A DNA stretch of 64,000 nt from Bugulina stolonifera (taxonomy: Eukaryota; Bryozoa; Gymnolaemata; Cheilostomatida; Bugulidae). Below, in pieces: positions 41,501 through 53,500 of the stretch. A program made the translations under genes and the position numbers. The DNA is taken from the NCBI GenBank assembly GCA_935421135.1, contig OW285189.1, forward strand, positions 11,863,072 to 11,927,071, in the 5' to 3' direction. Position 1 is the stretch's first letter, and each line of letters begins with the position of its first letter. Below the pieces are notes generated by a model, which saw only the letters and a program-made list of their open reading frames with translations, did not search any database and had not been told where the DNA came from.

Positions 41501-44500
41501 AAAATAAAAATGCATCTTTTATTACTATCCATAATAGAAATATGACCCTACAATAATATTTTTCAATACACAGGTATGTTATTATACATAATCTCAAAAC
41601 ATGACGCAATATTAAAATTCGCTGTTGTATACAAAATCATTGTGCTTAAAATCTCAGGAATTCCCATATACACTGTCATAAGGCTGAATACCAACATACA
41701 GAAGGGTTGGAACCAACATATTCTCATAGCAAAGATAGCAGCTCTTTGGACACAATCGATATGCACAACTCTGCGCAACTCATATATTATGCTAGCTAAT
41801 GGGCTCAGCCCACTTCTGGCTCCGACACTAAATTTCAAGGAAAAGGGAAATGTACCGCTGTTTGACTTCTATTACAGCTTGCCACGTCAAAATCATAAAT
41901 TTTAAGATTTAGGGAAATAACTTTGAGTCTTACACAATACAGCATTAACATGCTTCAATTTTTGCTGAGCATTATGCACAGCACCGCAAAAGTTCACTTA
42001 CAGGGGCGGATTTTCATTTTTTTTAAAGGGGGTCTCCAACCAATTTTAGATGGCAAAGGTGACTTATTGAGGGCGCGTAGCGCCCAAACTCAACAGCTGG
42101 GGTTTTGGGGGCGCTGTAAGGCCCCCAACGGGATCCGGGGCGGAGCCCCGGCCGCTGGAGCTCTATGGTGAAATCTGGGGCAATTTAAGGCTATTTGGGG
42201 CATGTTGAGGTGGAATAACAACAGTTCAAATTCACTCAAGTGGATCACAAAAAGTGGTTGCAAATTGACTTAAAAGTCTATTGTTGTGGAACTCATACTT
42301 TTTTATTTCTCACCACTTGCATAGCATAGCATTGCATAGCATAGCATAGCATAGCATAGCATAGCATAGCAAATTTCATATTTATTCACGTACAAAATTG
42401 AATAAAGATTTATCCAGTTGGCACCTCACAGTAGCGAAAAATAAGTATGCCTAAAACACTTCAATTCCAGTGAAGCTTACTTCATTTTGCTTGCAATCGT
42501 TTACATAACACTGTTTCATAATCACAAATCATACCATTTTTCGAAAGAAGGATTAGGATAGAGTGAAAACTTGTCTGAAAAACTACAAAACTAAAACTCA
42601 ATGGATAACACAGAAAAAAATTCTAAAGAAAATGAATATGATAAGCATCTTAGTTTTGCTTTAAAAGCACACTGACAGTTACTTTTTCTTGCACTATCTA
42701 AATCAATTTTATATTGTTACTACACTAGGTTTAACCTAGTAATTTAATTTTACCAAATAATACCCGAATAATACCCGCTTTCATTTGATACATAGAACAT
42801 AAAGTAGAATTCGATGAGCAGAAACACATGTACATTGTAAACAATGTATGTGTGGGGTGGGGGGGGGGGAGGGGGAGGCTACTGTAGAAGGAAGTTTTTG
42901 TCAAGTTACCAGGCCAAATCCTTCACTATAATCACGTTAGGAAACATTGCTTGCTGTGCTACTAGATATATCAAGTAAAATACAACTACTGGGGACTGGT
43001 AGAATGGTAGCTTAATTTGGCCTTTATACATTGTATATGAGAGAAAGAATAGACCAAACCAAATCTAATGTAACACCATTTTCTCTTGTAGGAGACATAT
43101 TTCCAGTATCTCAGATCATATCAAATATTAAATATATTTTGGAAGACAAATCTGAACGACCCTCTCATCCTATTGGTTACCTTCCTACACAGAACAGAGA
43201 TGTGTGGGCACAGGCTAGAGACCATCTCTTAGCTAGTGGTATGTTATACCTGCTAACTATTGGTGTTGACATGAATTGTCTGTTCTTGGTTGCTTCCTAG
43301 TGGGTGGCATGTCATCTTACTGCTATTGGATACCTCTCAGCTAGTGGAATGCCATCTGCTCTGCTATGTGTTAAGACTTTGCTGGTGGTCTTTCACTTGT
43401 ACTGTTCTCAGTTACCATCTTACCAGATGGTATGTTGTACATTAACCTGCTCACTGAATAAAACTAATCACTGAACAGTGTAAAGGTGAGCAATGTGCAG
43501 TGGATATAGTTCAAGGTGAACAGTGTCCAGTAAACACTTAGAGCGGTATCTCGCTATACAAGTACACTGTCACCTGAGACAGCGATTTTCGCAGAGCGGT
43601 CACTACAGCCGGATATGTATACAATTGTGTTTGTGTAATTTTCTCCTTGTCTCTAGGTAATGGTAGTCAGTTAGACCTTGTGGATACTGCACTCTTCACT
43701 CTCTGCCTGGACTCTGAACATCCTGAGGATCCAGCTACCTTGGTTAAACAATATCTGTATGGAGATGCTGCCAATAGGTAGACACCAATAAATTCACTCC
43801 ATGTTTTCCACTCAGGGTGCTCTACATTGTATTATTATTATTATTATTAGGAAACCACAGCAATGTGGTGTAAAATTTTTTACTACAAAGCATCTATGTA
43901 AAAGTGAAAAATCTTTTCGTTTTCTCATCCGTGAAAATTTCAGTGATATAGGAGACGTTGCTTAGTGGATGGTGTAGAGTGTAGGGCATTAGGTTCAAAT
44001 TAGATTCAGCTATAGGTTAGTTTTATAGAGTGGAACTTGCCTAATTCAAACTCCAAGGATCACCATAATTGCTTTGAATTATGCCCGAGTTTGAACTATG
44101 TGATCCCTTCATTTTGTATAACGACTTGGATGTATAATTATGTACACTGTAGTAGCCCATGAAAGTGCTTGTTAGAGGTGGAACGAGACTCGAGATTTCT
44201 CGAGTCTAGTATCGACTTGTCTTGTCTCGAAAGTTACAATAAGCAACTTTTGTATAACCTGACCTATTTTGGGTCGGCCGTCGGGCTTCTGGCGGCCATG
44301 TTGTTGTGCAACTTCCGGACGACCCTACGTCGTCTTTTCCCGACACTACGTCGGGCGGAAGTTCTTATACTATATAAAGGACCATGTTTTATCATTCGTT
44401 GTCTCAGTCTTTGCTTGGCGTTAAATAAAGACACATCTATACTTGATACAGAGGCTTTCACTTCCTTTTGCCAGGTCATTCGCTTAGCGAACTGCCTACT

Positions 44501-47500
44501 AGGTCGGATCACTCTCTTTCATAGTATAGTCTACAAGCTAGACTCGGGACCAGATGGGTCGTCTCTGGTAGTACTTTGACTACTGAGACCGCTCGATCTT
44601 TCATGTAATGAGAAGGCCTAGCACCACTCATAGGCACTTCATTTCTTGGGTCGGCAGTCGTTCAAAGACGGCCGCTCGCAAACCAGAAACCATTACAATA
44701 CTGTAATGTTTCCGTCAATGATTACACACGGGTGCCGATGGCACAAGTGTGGGAAGCGCCTGAGAGTGGTTGATCAGACTATGCTTCCAACATTACATGG
44801 ACATAAAGAGTGAACAGTATGTAGTAGCTTATGCACGTAGAAAGACCATACGCCCGATGCCTTGTGCTCAGAAAGAGGGTGTGAAAGAGTATGTTCGGTC
44901 AAGCTTGAAGTGAGTTCGGGCTAGTGATCCAATGGGACCAACAGCTGGAACTACCTCGCTCAAAGAGAAGACTGTAAAAGTTGAGTTGGGAGATGTGACT
45001 TTATTGGAGTCTAGTCACCAACTGATTTGTACAGTAAAGTGCTCATGCTTTTATACTAAAACCAGTTCCGGTAAAAAGCTCGATAGAGTACCGAGAGGGA
45101 CGATATAGTATGGCCCCAGCAATTGCGTAAGAATATGGCGACAAAACGCCGAGGCCCGACCTCGAAAAGGGTCGGCCATTATAAAAGATGCTTATAATAA
45201 AGAGAAACCTACAATATATAAAAACCAGCGCATTCTGAAACGTCGGCCTTCTGTATGATAGGCTTACAACATACATGTAGAATAATACTTAGTATAATAT
45301 TGTAATGTTTTGTGCTATGGATTTCCCACGGGTGCCGATGTTAGCACGAGTGGGGGAAGCGCTTAGTAGTGGTAGTGGGCTGACAAGGTGAACTTCCACA
45401 CATTGCATAAAGAGTGAACAGTTAAGTAAGCTCTTGTAGTTATTGTAGAGGACGTAGGCCGGTGCTTGGACTCATTAAAGAATCAAGGGTCAACATAGGT
45501 CCGATGGTTTATACTCTGTAGGAGTGTTGTAGAAAGTATCTGTGTTGCAGAGGGGACGTAGGCCCAATGCTATATTCATTGAAGAATCAAGAATCGACTA
45601 AGTTCCGGGGTTTATACTCAGCAAAGAGTGTAGTAAGAGACTTATACGAGTATGAGAATGAGCTCCGGCGCTAAAGGTCCAGGGGACCAAGACTGGAGCT
45701 GCCTGCCTGCAAGAGTAAGACTCTGTAGGTTGAGTTAGGAGATGCTACTTTATTGAAGCGCAATCAACAACTGATTTAGCATAGAAAATGTGCTGGCTTT
45801 TATATGATTCCAACTTCCAGCTAAAAGGGCCGACAGGGGGTCAGGCGGTACGACAGGGGGGTCATCCCCGGAAATTGCGTAACAAGATAGCTGAAATATG
45901 CTCGAGGTCCGACCATAAAAGGGTCGGCCATGCACAGAAAGTGATTACAATAGAAAGAAATGGATTATATATTAATATGAGGAATATCCATGACATCGGC
46001 CATCAATTACAATAGGCAAAAAGACATAGAAAGTAATCAGATAATAAGTGTACTTGCAAATAATAGTGTAGTTAGTCACAGGCAAATACAGAGACCTGAT
46101 TGGTTGAATAAGAACAATAATGCACATCAGCCAGGCGGTTATTGACAATGATAAGTGTATAATAAGTATATAATAAGCATGTAATGAGAGTCATGCATAA
46201 TAACTGGGGCATGTAGAGTTAGTTATATGTGTGGCTGTCCAGAAGGGACTGGACAGGTATGCTGGGACACCACAATATGAATGTTCCACCTGACAAACAA
46301 TAATAGACAAGTTTAGACAAGAATAATTATAAGCACATGGTATCAAACTGATACCATGTGCTTATACAGCGTAATTATTCTTATTATAATTGTAGTGTTT
46401 CGACATGCCCGGCATGACTAGTCTCCCATTAGCCACACACACTGACAAGTCAATACTTACCTGTATTTGTATACACTCTTTGTTTTGATACTAGATAACT
46501 TGTAATAAAAATAGTATGTTGCAGTGTTTGAAGTGTGGTTATGAGGGAGTATACGGTGTGTACCCACCTCAATTTTTATGGTCCTACGGCCAGCAGGCGT
46601 GTACCCTCATTTTAATAGCTAGTTTCCCCCATGCAGTCACTGTGGACCTGATAGTGTAACGGTAGAGTGCTTGACACTTATTCATATGGTCTGAGTCTTG
46701 AGATTTTTTCACCTTAGTAATTCACTATTTCTTAGCTATACAGAATTAATCTGCAAGATTGCATGTGCCGTGTACCCACTTTATTTTTTCCATTTCGAAC
46801 ACTGGTATGTTGCAATATAAAAAGTATAGCTTAACCTTGTTTCACCCTTGATATTCTCTACATTTCTCCAGAGATGCCACACTTGAGTTAAGAGACTCTC
46901 ACTTAAGCTAATTTAAGCAACATTTTGTGACTTACAAGAGGGATTTGTGACCTGACTACATCGCTATTAAAAGCTTGTAACTAGAATAGTAATTTAATGA
47001 GGGCTATGAGCAAAGGCTCTTAAAGCCATGGGCACTAATAAGTGTCTTCGCGACCTCTTAGACGGGCCCGGGTCGCAAATAAAATTTACAAGATGGCCGT
47101 CCGACCAAGGCCAAAAGGGCTGTTGGCCTAGGATTTTGCTTGGCCGGACGAAACCATCCCTAGCTCATCGGCACACTCGATTTCTTCGCGCGGAAATGAG
47201 GATTTTACTTTTGGCCCAGGCCGGTGTGTTCGCGGCCCTGTGACGGATGTGTGCCGAAAAATATTTTTGTAAGTCGGCCTGGGTCTGAAGTTCAGGTCGC
47301 GAAGACACCTAACAAGCTATTTATCACAATTAGAAGTTGTCCTCTCCCAATTTATCTTCCTCTTCTTTTTTTTGAGAGGAAGAGGAAGGAAGATAAATTG
47401 GGAGAGGCCAACTTTTAATTGTGTATGATCAAATAGCTTACTAGTGCCCATGCTTAAAGCACATCATCATGTTGAAGTATTCAACAACTCCAGTTTTCAT

Positions 47501-50500
47501 TGGGCAACTGTAAATTGCGATGAATAGAAATAACCACAATTATAACCTCAATTTATAACACATTTGACACTAAAACAGTGACATTTTGCTCTAGAATTTG
47601 AACTTCTGACACCACTTCCTAACAATATTTCACCATAAGCTAAATAATAGCCTAATAAATCTATAAAAAAGAAAAGAATTGAATGCAACTTTGCTCGTAG
47701 TTAATCTAGATAACTAAATAAAAACTCAATTTTCTGGAGACATGTCTGTATTTAACTTGTAACTTGAAAGTTTTGATTTGTTACTAAAAAGAATTGACGT
47801 GTAACTTGAAGAGTCACAACTAAGAGTTGGCCATGGCAACTTGAGTTTCGAAAATAAAACACCTCTGTATTCCTCACACCCCACACAACATGTTCTATTT
47901 AATTGTAGATGGTATGACAAGAGTCTGGCAGTGTTTGTGACACCACAAGGTGGAGCCAATGTTAACTTTGAACATTCCGGTGCTGACGGTGTTGCCATGA
48001 TGAACTATGTTAATGCAGTATTCAATGACTCGAATGACAACCCTGCAACTGTTAATGATGAAGTGGCTACAGCTGAACCTCAAGTCACTAAGCTAGGTAA
48101 AGAACACTAATAATATAGAGTAATGTTTTAGCGTGTTACTGTATGAGTACGAGTAAAGGAGAAGTCTAAGAGTGGTCTATTAGACTCTCTCCGAATTGCA
48201 TATACTGGGATTCTGACGACCTAGTTGACTAGATTTGCTTTGCATGAGTGTTGACCCATAGGTCTGAGTTGTCTAACAAGTGCGTAGAGCTAACATGTGC
48301 TTATCAATGCTATCCTAGGATTCCAGGCTTTCAGTCCCGAAGGACTTCAGCTGAGAGTATGCTAAGTTAGAAGAGATAACTCCTGGGATTCCTTGTATCA
48401 CGTAGCTGTGCTTTTATTGGAGCTCCAAATAACAACTGAAATATAAAATGTTCGCTTTTTATACTTTTTTCACTCCCGGTGGCTTCCGGTAAAAGGTATG
48501 ACCGTCACTAGGTCTTAAGTATTGCACAATAACAACAAAAAAGATGAGGCCCACCCTAATAATACAAAAGCACTAGAAAACATTGCCAAGAATAAAAGAT
48601 TAACAATCTAGGAGGCACTCGGCCCTATATAACTATGCATTTACATAAAATTTACTTTATATACAATTAGAGGTGAAGCGAGACTCGAGATTTCTCGAGT
48701 CTCGTATCGACTTGTCTTGTCTCGAAAGTCGTCTCGAGATGGCAATTAGTATTCGAGACTAGAAAACAAATAGCAGCTAAGCTAATAACTTTTATTTATA
48801 ATAAATTAATAATTATAATACAATTGATTGCTAATCAACAATAAATCTATCAAATAGAAAATTATGATTCAAATTATTTAGTAATACTACCTACATGTAC
48901 ATTCCCAGCACTGATTTCCTAGTAATAGCATTGCAGCTAGCGCTGAGCTACTAGTCCATCACTACAAATCATACAGAATTACTAGCGATGTCAGTCACCG
49001 CTCTCATAATGCAATGTTATGTCCTTATCAAAAGTTGTCTACTCGTGAGATTATTTCATCAAAGGAAACATAACTCCACACTAATTTGTCAAATTACATT
49101 ATTTTAGTACCCATGTACATGCAATGTAATGTACATGGAATACATGTGCAATATATTTCACAGCCTCCTGTTCACCTTTTATTAAAATGCATAATGATAA
49201 AATACAAAGTTTACAGAGTAGCAATTGAAACTATTAGAGTTCTAACATTCAGATATATAAAATTTGGCAAAATCTTTAGGAAAATTCCCTTGAATCCTAA
49301 AACCCAGTCTCGTCTCGAATTTTTTAGAAGTAATGTCTCGAATCTCGTCTTGAATCCAAAAATGCTCTCTCGTTCCACCTCTATATGCAATTACGTACTA
49401 TTTACACACAATATCAATGGGAAATGTCCATTTCACCACAATATTGTACATGTACATGTAAGGAAAGCTTCCTTTTTGACACCTGCTGAGTTTTGGACAA
49501 CTAACAGCAAGTGCCAGATCTCTGAAGCTGAAAGTAAGGCAGAAAATAAAAAGTTATGCACCAGCATTAATTTCAACGAGCAAACGCTAAACTATTGCAG
49601 CGAAAATGCTCCCTTGTACCTTGGACTTCCGCATGTGTGCTTGTAATACAGTATTAATTATTAACTGTACATGTAGATAGACCGAGTATATTACGATTTG
49701 ATGTTAGCTCAGAGCGATTATTAACTACTTGAACCTATGGGTCACCACTCATGCACAGTCAGCTAGGTCGTGACAGCTCAGCATATGTAATTGGAGACAG
49801 TATAGTCGACCACTCTTAGGCTTTTCCCTTGTTCGTACATAATAACAAGCAGGAAAACATTACATTGGTGGCAGCAGTGAGATTGCATGGTTGTACCTCA
49901 CTGTCGAGAAGAAAAGCCGGACTCGAACTTCGAAGTTTCAACTAAGAAATCAATCACGGCTCCTGGAACCACTGAGCATAGAGATGGCAGACGAAGTTGA
50001 AAGATTGGCAGAAGTACTTGAAAGGTGCTTGGATGAGGCTCGGCCCCTTCCTCAGTCCTTTAAGACTCCACTGTTTGATGGACAAGGAAAAGTTGAATTC
50101 TTCATCAAGCAGTTTCTGACTACCACCGAGGCTAACGATTGAAACCCAGCGTCAGTCTACCTGCACCTGAGAGATACTTTGAAAGGTATAGCACGAGAAT
50201 TTAGGAGACCTAACACGACGGAAGGGATCTTTGATGTCCTACGTGCTCGGTTTCAATTAGGGCAACTAAAGAAAGGAGCAGGACTGTCACTACAGAAAAG
50301 CGCCACACTTGTGCAGAACTTATTAGACAAGGGTTACTAGGAACTGCCAGAGGCGCACCATCAAGTGCTAGCAGTGCAGGATCTCAGTAATTCTCTGGAG
50401 GACGCGAAGTTACAGAGACATCTGTTGACTAATCTAGGTGTCAGTTGGTGGCATACATGCTCACAAGTCTAGAGGTTGTGAATTCAAACCCAAGCTGTGT

Positions 50501-53500
50501 CATTTTCTGGCAAAGGCCTTCAGCAAGCTTTTCACCCTAGCTGTGCCTGCTCGGATCAGGGCGTATAAATAATACAGGAAGTCCCATGTAGTGTCTACAT
50601 TAAAAACACGCACGTTAAAGATCCACCTATGCCCTGATTTGAAAAGAGAAGCCAGATTCTGGCGGGATATGTGAACACATTAGGGTGGCAAGTTGATGTA
50701 GTGGTCACTGACCATGCACTCCTGATGTGGAAGGTGACTCTTCCACTCAGAGCCCAGCTCATGTTGCTCATGCAAGTTTTGTACTTCTTAGGTTCATTAA
50801 ATAGGATGGCCAAGTGGCTCAACAGTAACCAAATAAATAATTAAATAATCCCAGAGATATGGGCTCAGCCGTCCGAGCAGGAAACAACTCCCTGCTGGTA
50901 AAAATATCTCTCCTTGCTCATACATAATAACCAGTAGCAAAACATCACAATATTTTGTTAGTAAGGTATATAAAACTGTTAAAGGTATTAGACTATTAGT
51001 TTACTATAATCAAATTGTAATGTTTTGTTTTATCAACTTTTGCAATGGAAGTTTAGTTTAAACATGATTGTATGTATCCCTAATTGTATGACAAACCTAT
51101 TTAACTTAAAGGAGTTATGTCATGTGTTGTGAGGTAGCATTGAGCAGTGCTGACTAGATAAAATACCAAAACTACCACTAAAGGCAGTTACTTACTGCCA
51201 GCAAAAAGAAAGCCTGGAAAAATTCAAAAACTTGCACAAGTTGCCCTACAGATAGATTAGTGAACTCTGTCAAATCATGTGTTTACTACAGCACAAGTAC
51301 TCTTTCTATGCAAACAGCTTGAATTCAAGGAATTCCTTTATATGACATGCATGTACAGCAAACAGTTTAGTTCAAGGCAGCATTGAATAAGTGTTAGCTG
51401 TTCAAGTGTGAGCAAGAGGACACAACTCTGATTATGGTAAAGCAGATGCAACAAACCTAAATAAGAGAGGCTGTATTGAATATAGACGTGAACCACATGT
51501 TATACTCCAACTGCATAACCATATAGGAAGCATGTGTTGCCACTTGTAGAGTTCACCCTGAGTGACACCAACAAGGCAGATATAGAAGCTGCTAAAACCA
51601 ATCATTATGAGGTTACAGGAAACCTCTGTCTAGATCTCTTTAAGTTCGAGGGGCTTGGTAAGACTGACTTTAAACAGGCGAAACTTAGTCCAGATTCTAT
51701 GATGCAGCTAGCTTTCCAGGTGAAGGATAGAATTATGTGCATGTTTACCATTTATGCATCTACTGAATGTAATGTAATTGCAATAAATTTGTGTATTTAT
51801 TTTATTTCATAATTACCATGATTATGTAATTAATATTTAATATTTATGCTAGTCTTAAGAATCTTCTAAAATACACATATCCTTTTGACTTTTAGATGGC
51901 TTACAAGAAAGTTTTTGGTGAAACACCTGCAACATATGAGTCCTGCAGCGTTGCTACCTTTAAACGTGGCCGAACAGAAACCGTACGTCCTGTCACCTCC
52001 ACCACAAATGCAACATGTGAACTGTTTGCCAATGGTGCTAGCAAGGCTGAGCTATTTGCCGCTCTGACTGAATGCTCCAAAACTCACCGTGATCTAATAA
52101 CTAAAGCATCACTAGGTAGGTACAAATGTTATCTTTCACATTCAAATACAATACAAATATTCAAATACAACACAATATTGTTTTTGAAAAAAGTTTTGTA
52201 GACTAATGTAATAGTTCTAATGCAATATACAGCATGTTCAACCCCCAGTCAGGGTCTGGTATTTACATGAATTTAAAACTAGTCTCTGACTGCTCAAAAA
52301 TAAATTCCTTGCTCCAAAATACATTTTAGCTATTCCCTTGCAGTCTACACTTGCAAGCATTTGAGCCGATAGTCATATTTAAGACGCCACAATTCTGAAA
52401 CCACTGGATCTAGTTAGTCCAACGAGTACACAGTATACAAACTGAAGCTCAATACCTATATACAGATCAATCTAAATAATAATTAGTAATGCATAAGATC
52501 ACCATTCATAATTGGTATTATTGTTACCCTAGGTCAAGGTTGGGACAGACATTTGTATGTAATGAAACAATTAGCAGAAGAGGAGGGTCTAGATGTACCG
52601 CTATTTAGTGATGAGTCATTCAAACTAATTGACCGAAACATTCTCTGTACTTCTACACTATTTAATAGTCCAGCGACAGAATTTATAGGGTATGGTCCGG
52701 ATGAACCAGATGGGTTTGGACTATGTAAGTACAGTAGTTAAATAGCCTACTCTTATCTGATACAACAAAGCACGTATGGCTGGGCATAAACTAAACATGT
52801 GCCAAGCAGACAAAAGCTCAAGTCAAGAGTCAAGTAAAAGTACACATTCCCAATTGATAAAAAGTCACTTAGAGTCAAGTCATCAGATGAAGCTAGCCAA
52901 AAGTAGAGGAAGAGTAAAGAATCAGCAATTTTAAAAAGTAAAGTGAGAGTCATGCATTTGATACCAAAATTCTAGAGTCAGAGTAGAGTCAAAAGTACAA
53001 CGACAGTTCAAAGAGACGACCTATGGGAATTTTGTACAACATAAATTGCTGAAAACTGGAATATACATGTACATACATTGTAGTATAACAGATTGAATAG
53101 TTGTAGTAATTTTTAAAAGGGCTCATTCAGGAATAAACAGAGAAGAGAATTCTAAATGTTTATTAATATTAAGTATTATTTGGAATCGATGAGTACCAGT
53201 GTGGGCAAATAGTTGAAAACCAAAGAGTTATATAATAGGTGCTCCCTAATACATGTATTTCACTAACAAACTTGTTATTATGAAGAAAATGGGTAGCCTG
53301 AAATAGTAAACACAAGTATGCAAGTGTGACAACACACAATGGGTAATACTTTACTTGCACTCAATACAAGCTTGGCACACCTAGCCATTTGTCAGTGATT
53401 ACTATAATGCAATGAAAACTCACCGACTTATACTCCTCGGCGGTGACCAGCCCCTAGCAGCTCTCACTGCCAGGTGCCAGTGCTGGCCAACTTCCTGTGA

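Larger units (their letters stand above)
40352..43091 (+). other. CPT2 copy 2 intron
   Basis: 41640-41900 and 42780-42950 align with the copy 1 intron. Contains an imperfect hairpin at 41435-41532, a truncated hAT-like piece at 42001, a CATAG microsatellite and a G-run (about 42855-42882). The short frames at 41294-41491 and 41563-41905 are not conserved and not accepted as genes. Confidence 0.5.
49690..50951 (+). mobile_element. Collapsed Ty3/gypsy element: LTR end - PBS - gag - SINE - LTR end
   Basis: The left LTR 3' end (ends CATTACA at 49864) and the right one (ends CATCACA, 50951) share 'cgtacataataaca'. After the left LTR comes TTGGTGGCAGCAGTGAG, a primer binding site. gag follows, then a SINE. 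Pol is deleted. This connects the CATTACA-ended LTR family to Ty3/gypsy. Confidence 0.78.

Noticed and set aside
41563..41905. Opposing 91- and 109-codon frames
   Set aside because: This is intron sequence homologous to copy 1, where the frames are not kept.
44169..44579. 136-codon + strand frame
   Set aside because: Lies within LTR sequence shared in part with other LTRs; conserved as DNA, not as protein.
46640..46710. tRNA-like A and B box spacing (gtgtaacggtagagtgcttgac)
   Set aside because: No acceptor-stem pairing could be built; at most an old SINE head.
49086..49646. 186-codon + strand frame
   Set aside because: Crosses the right end of a hAT-like MITE into intron DNA; no motifs and no counterpart in copy 1.
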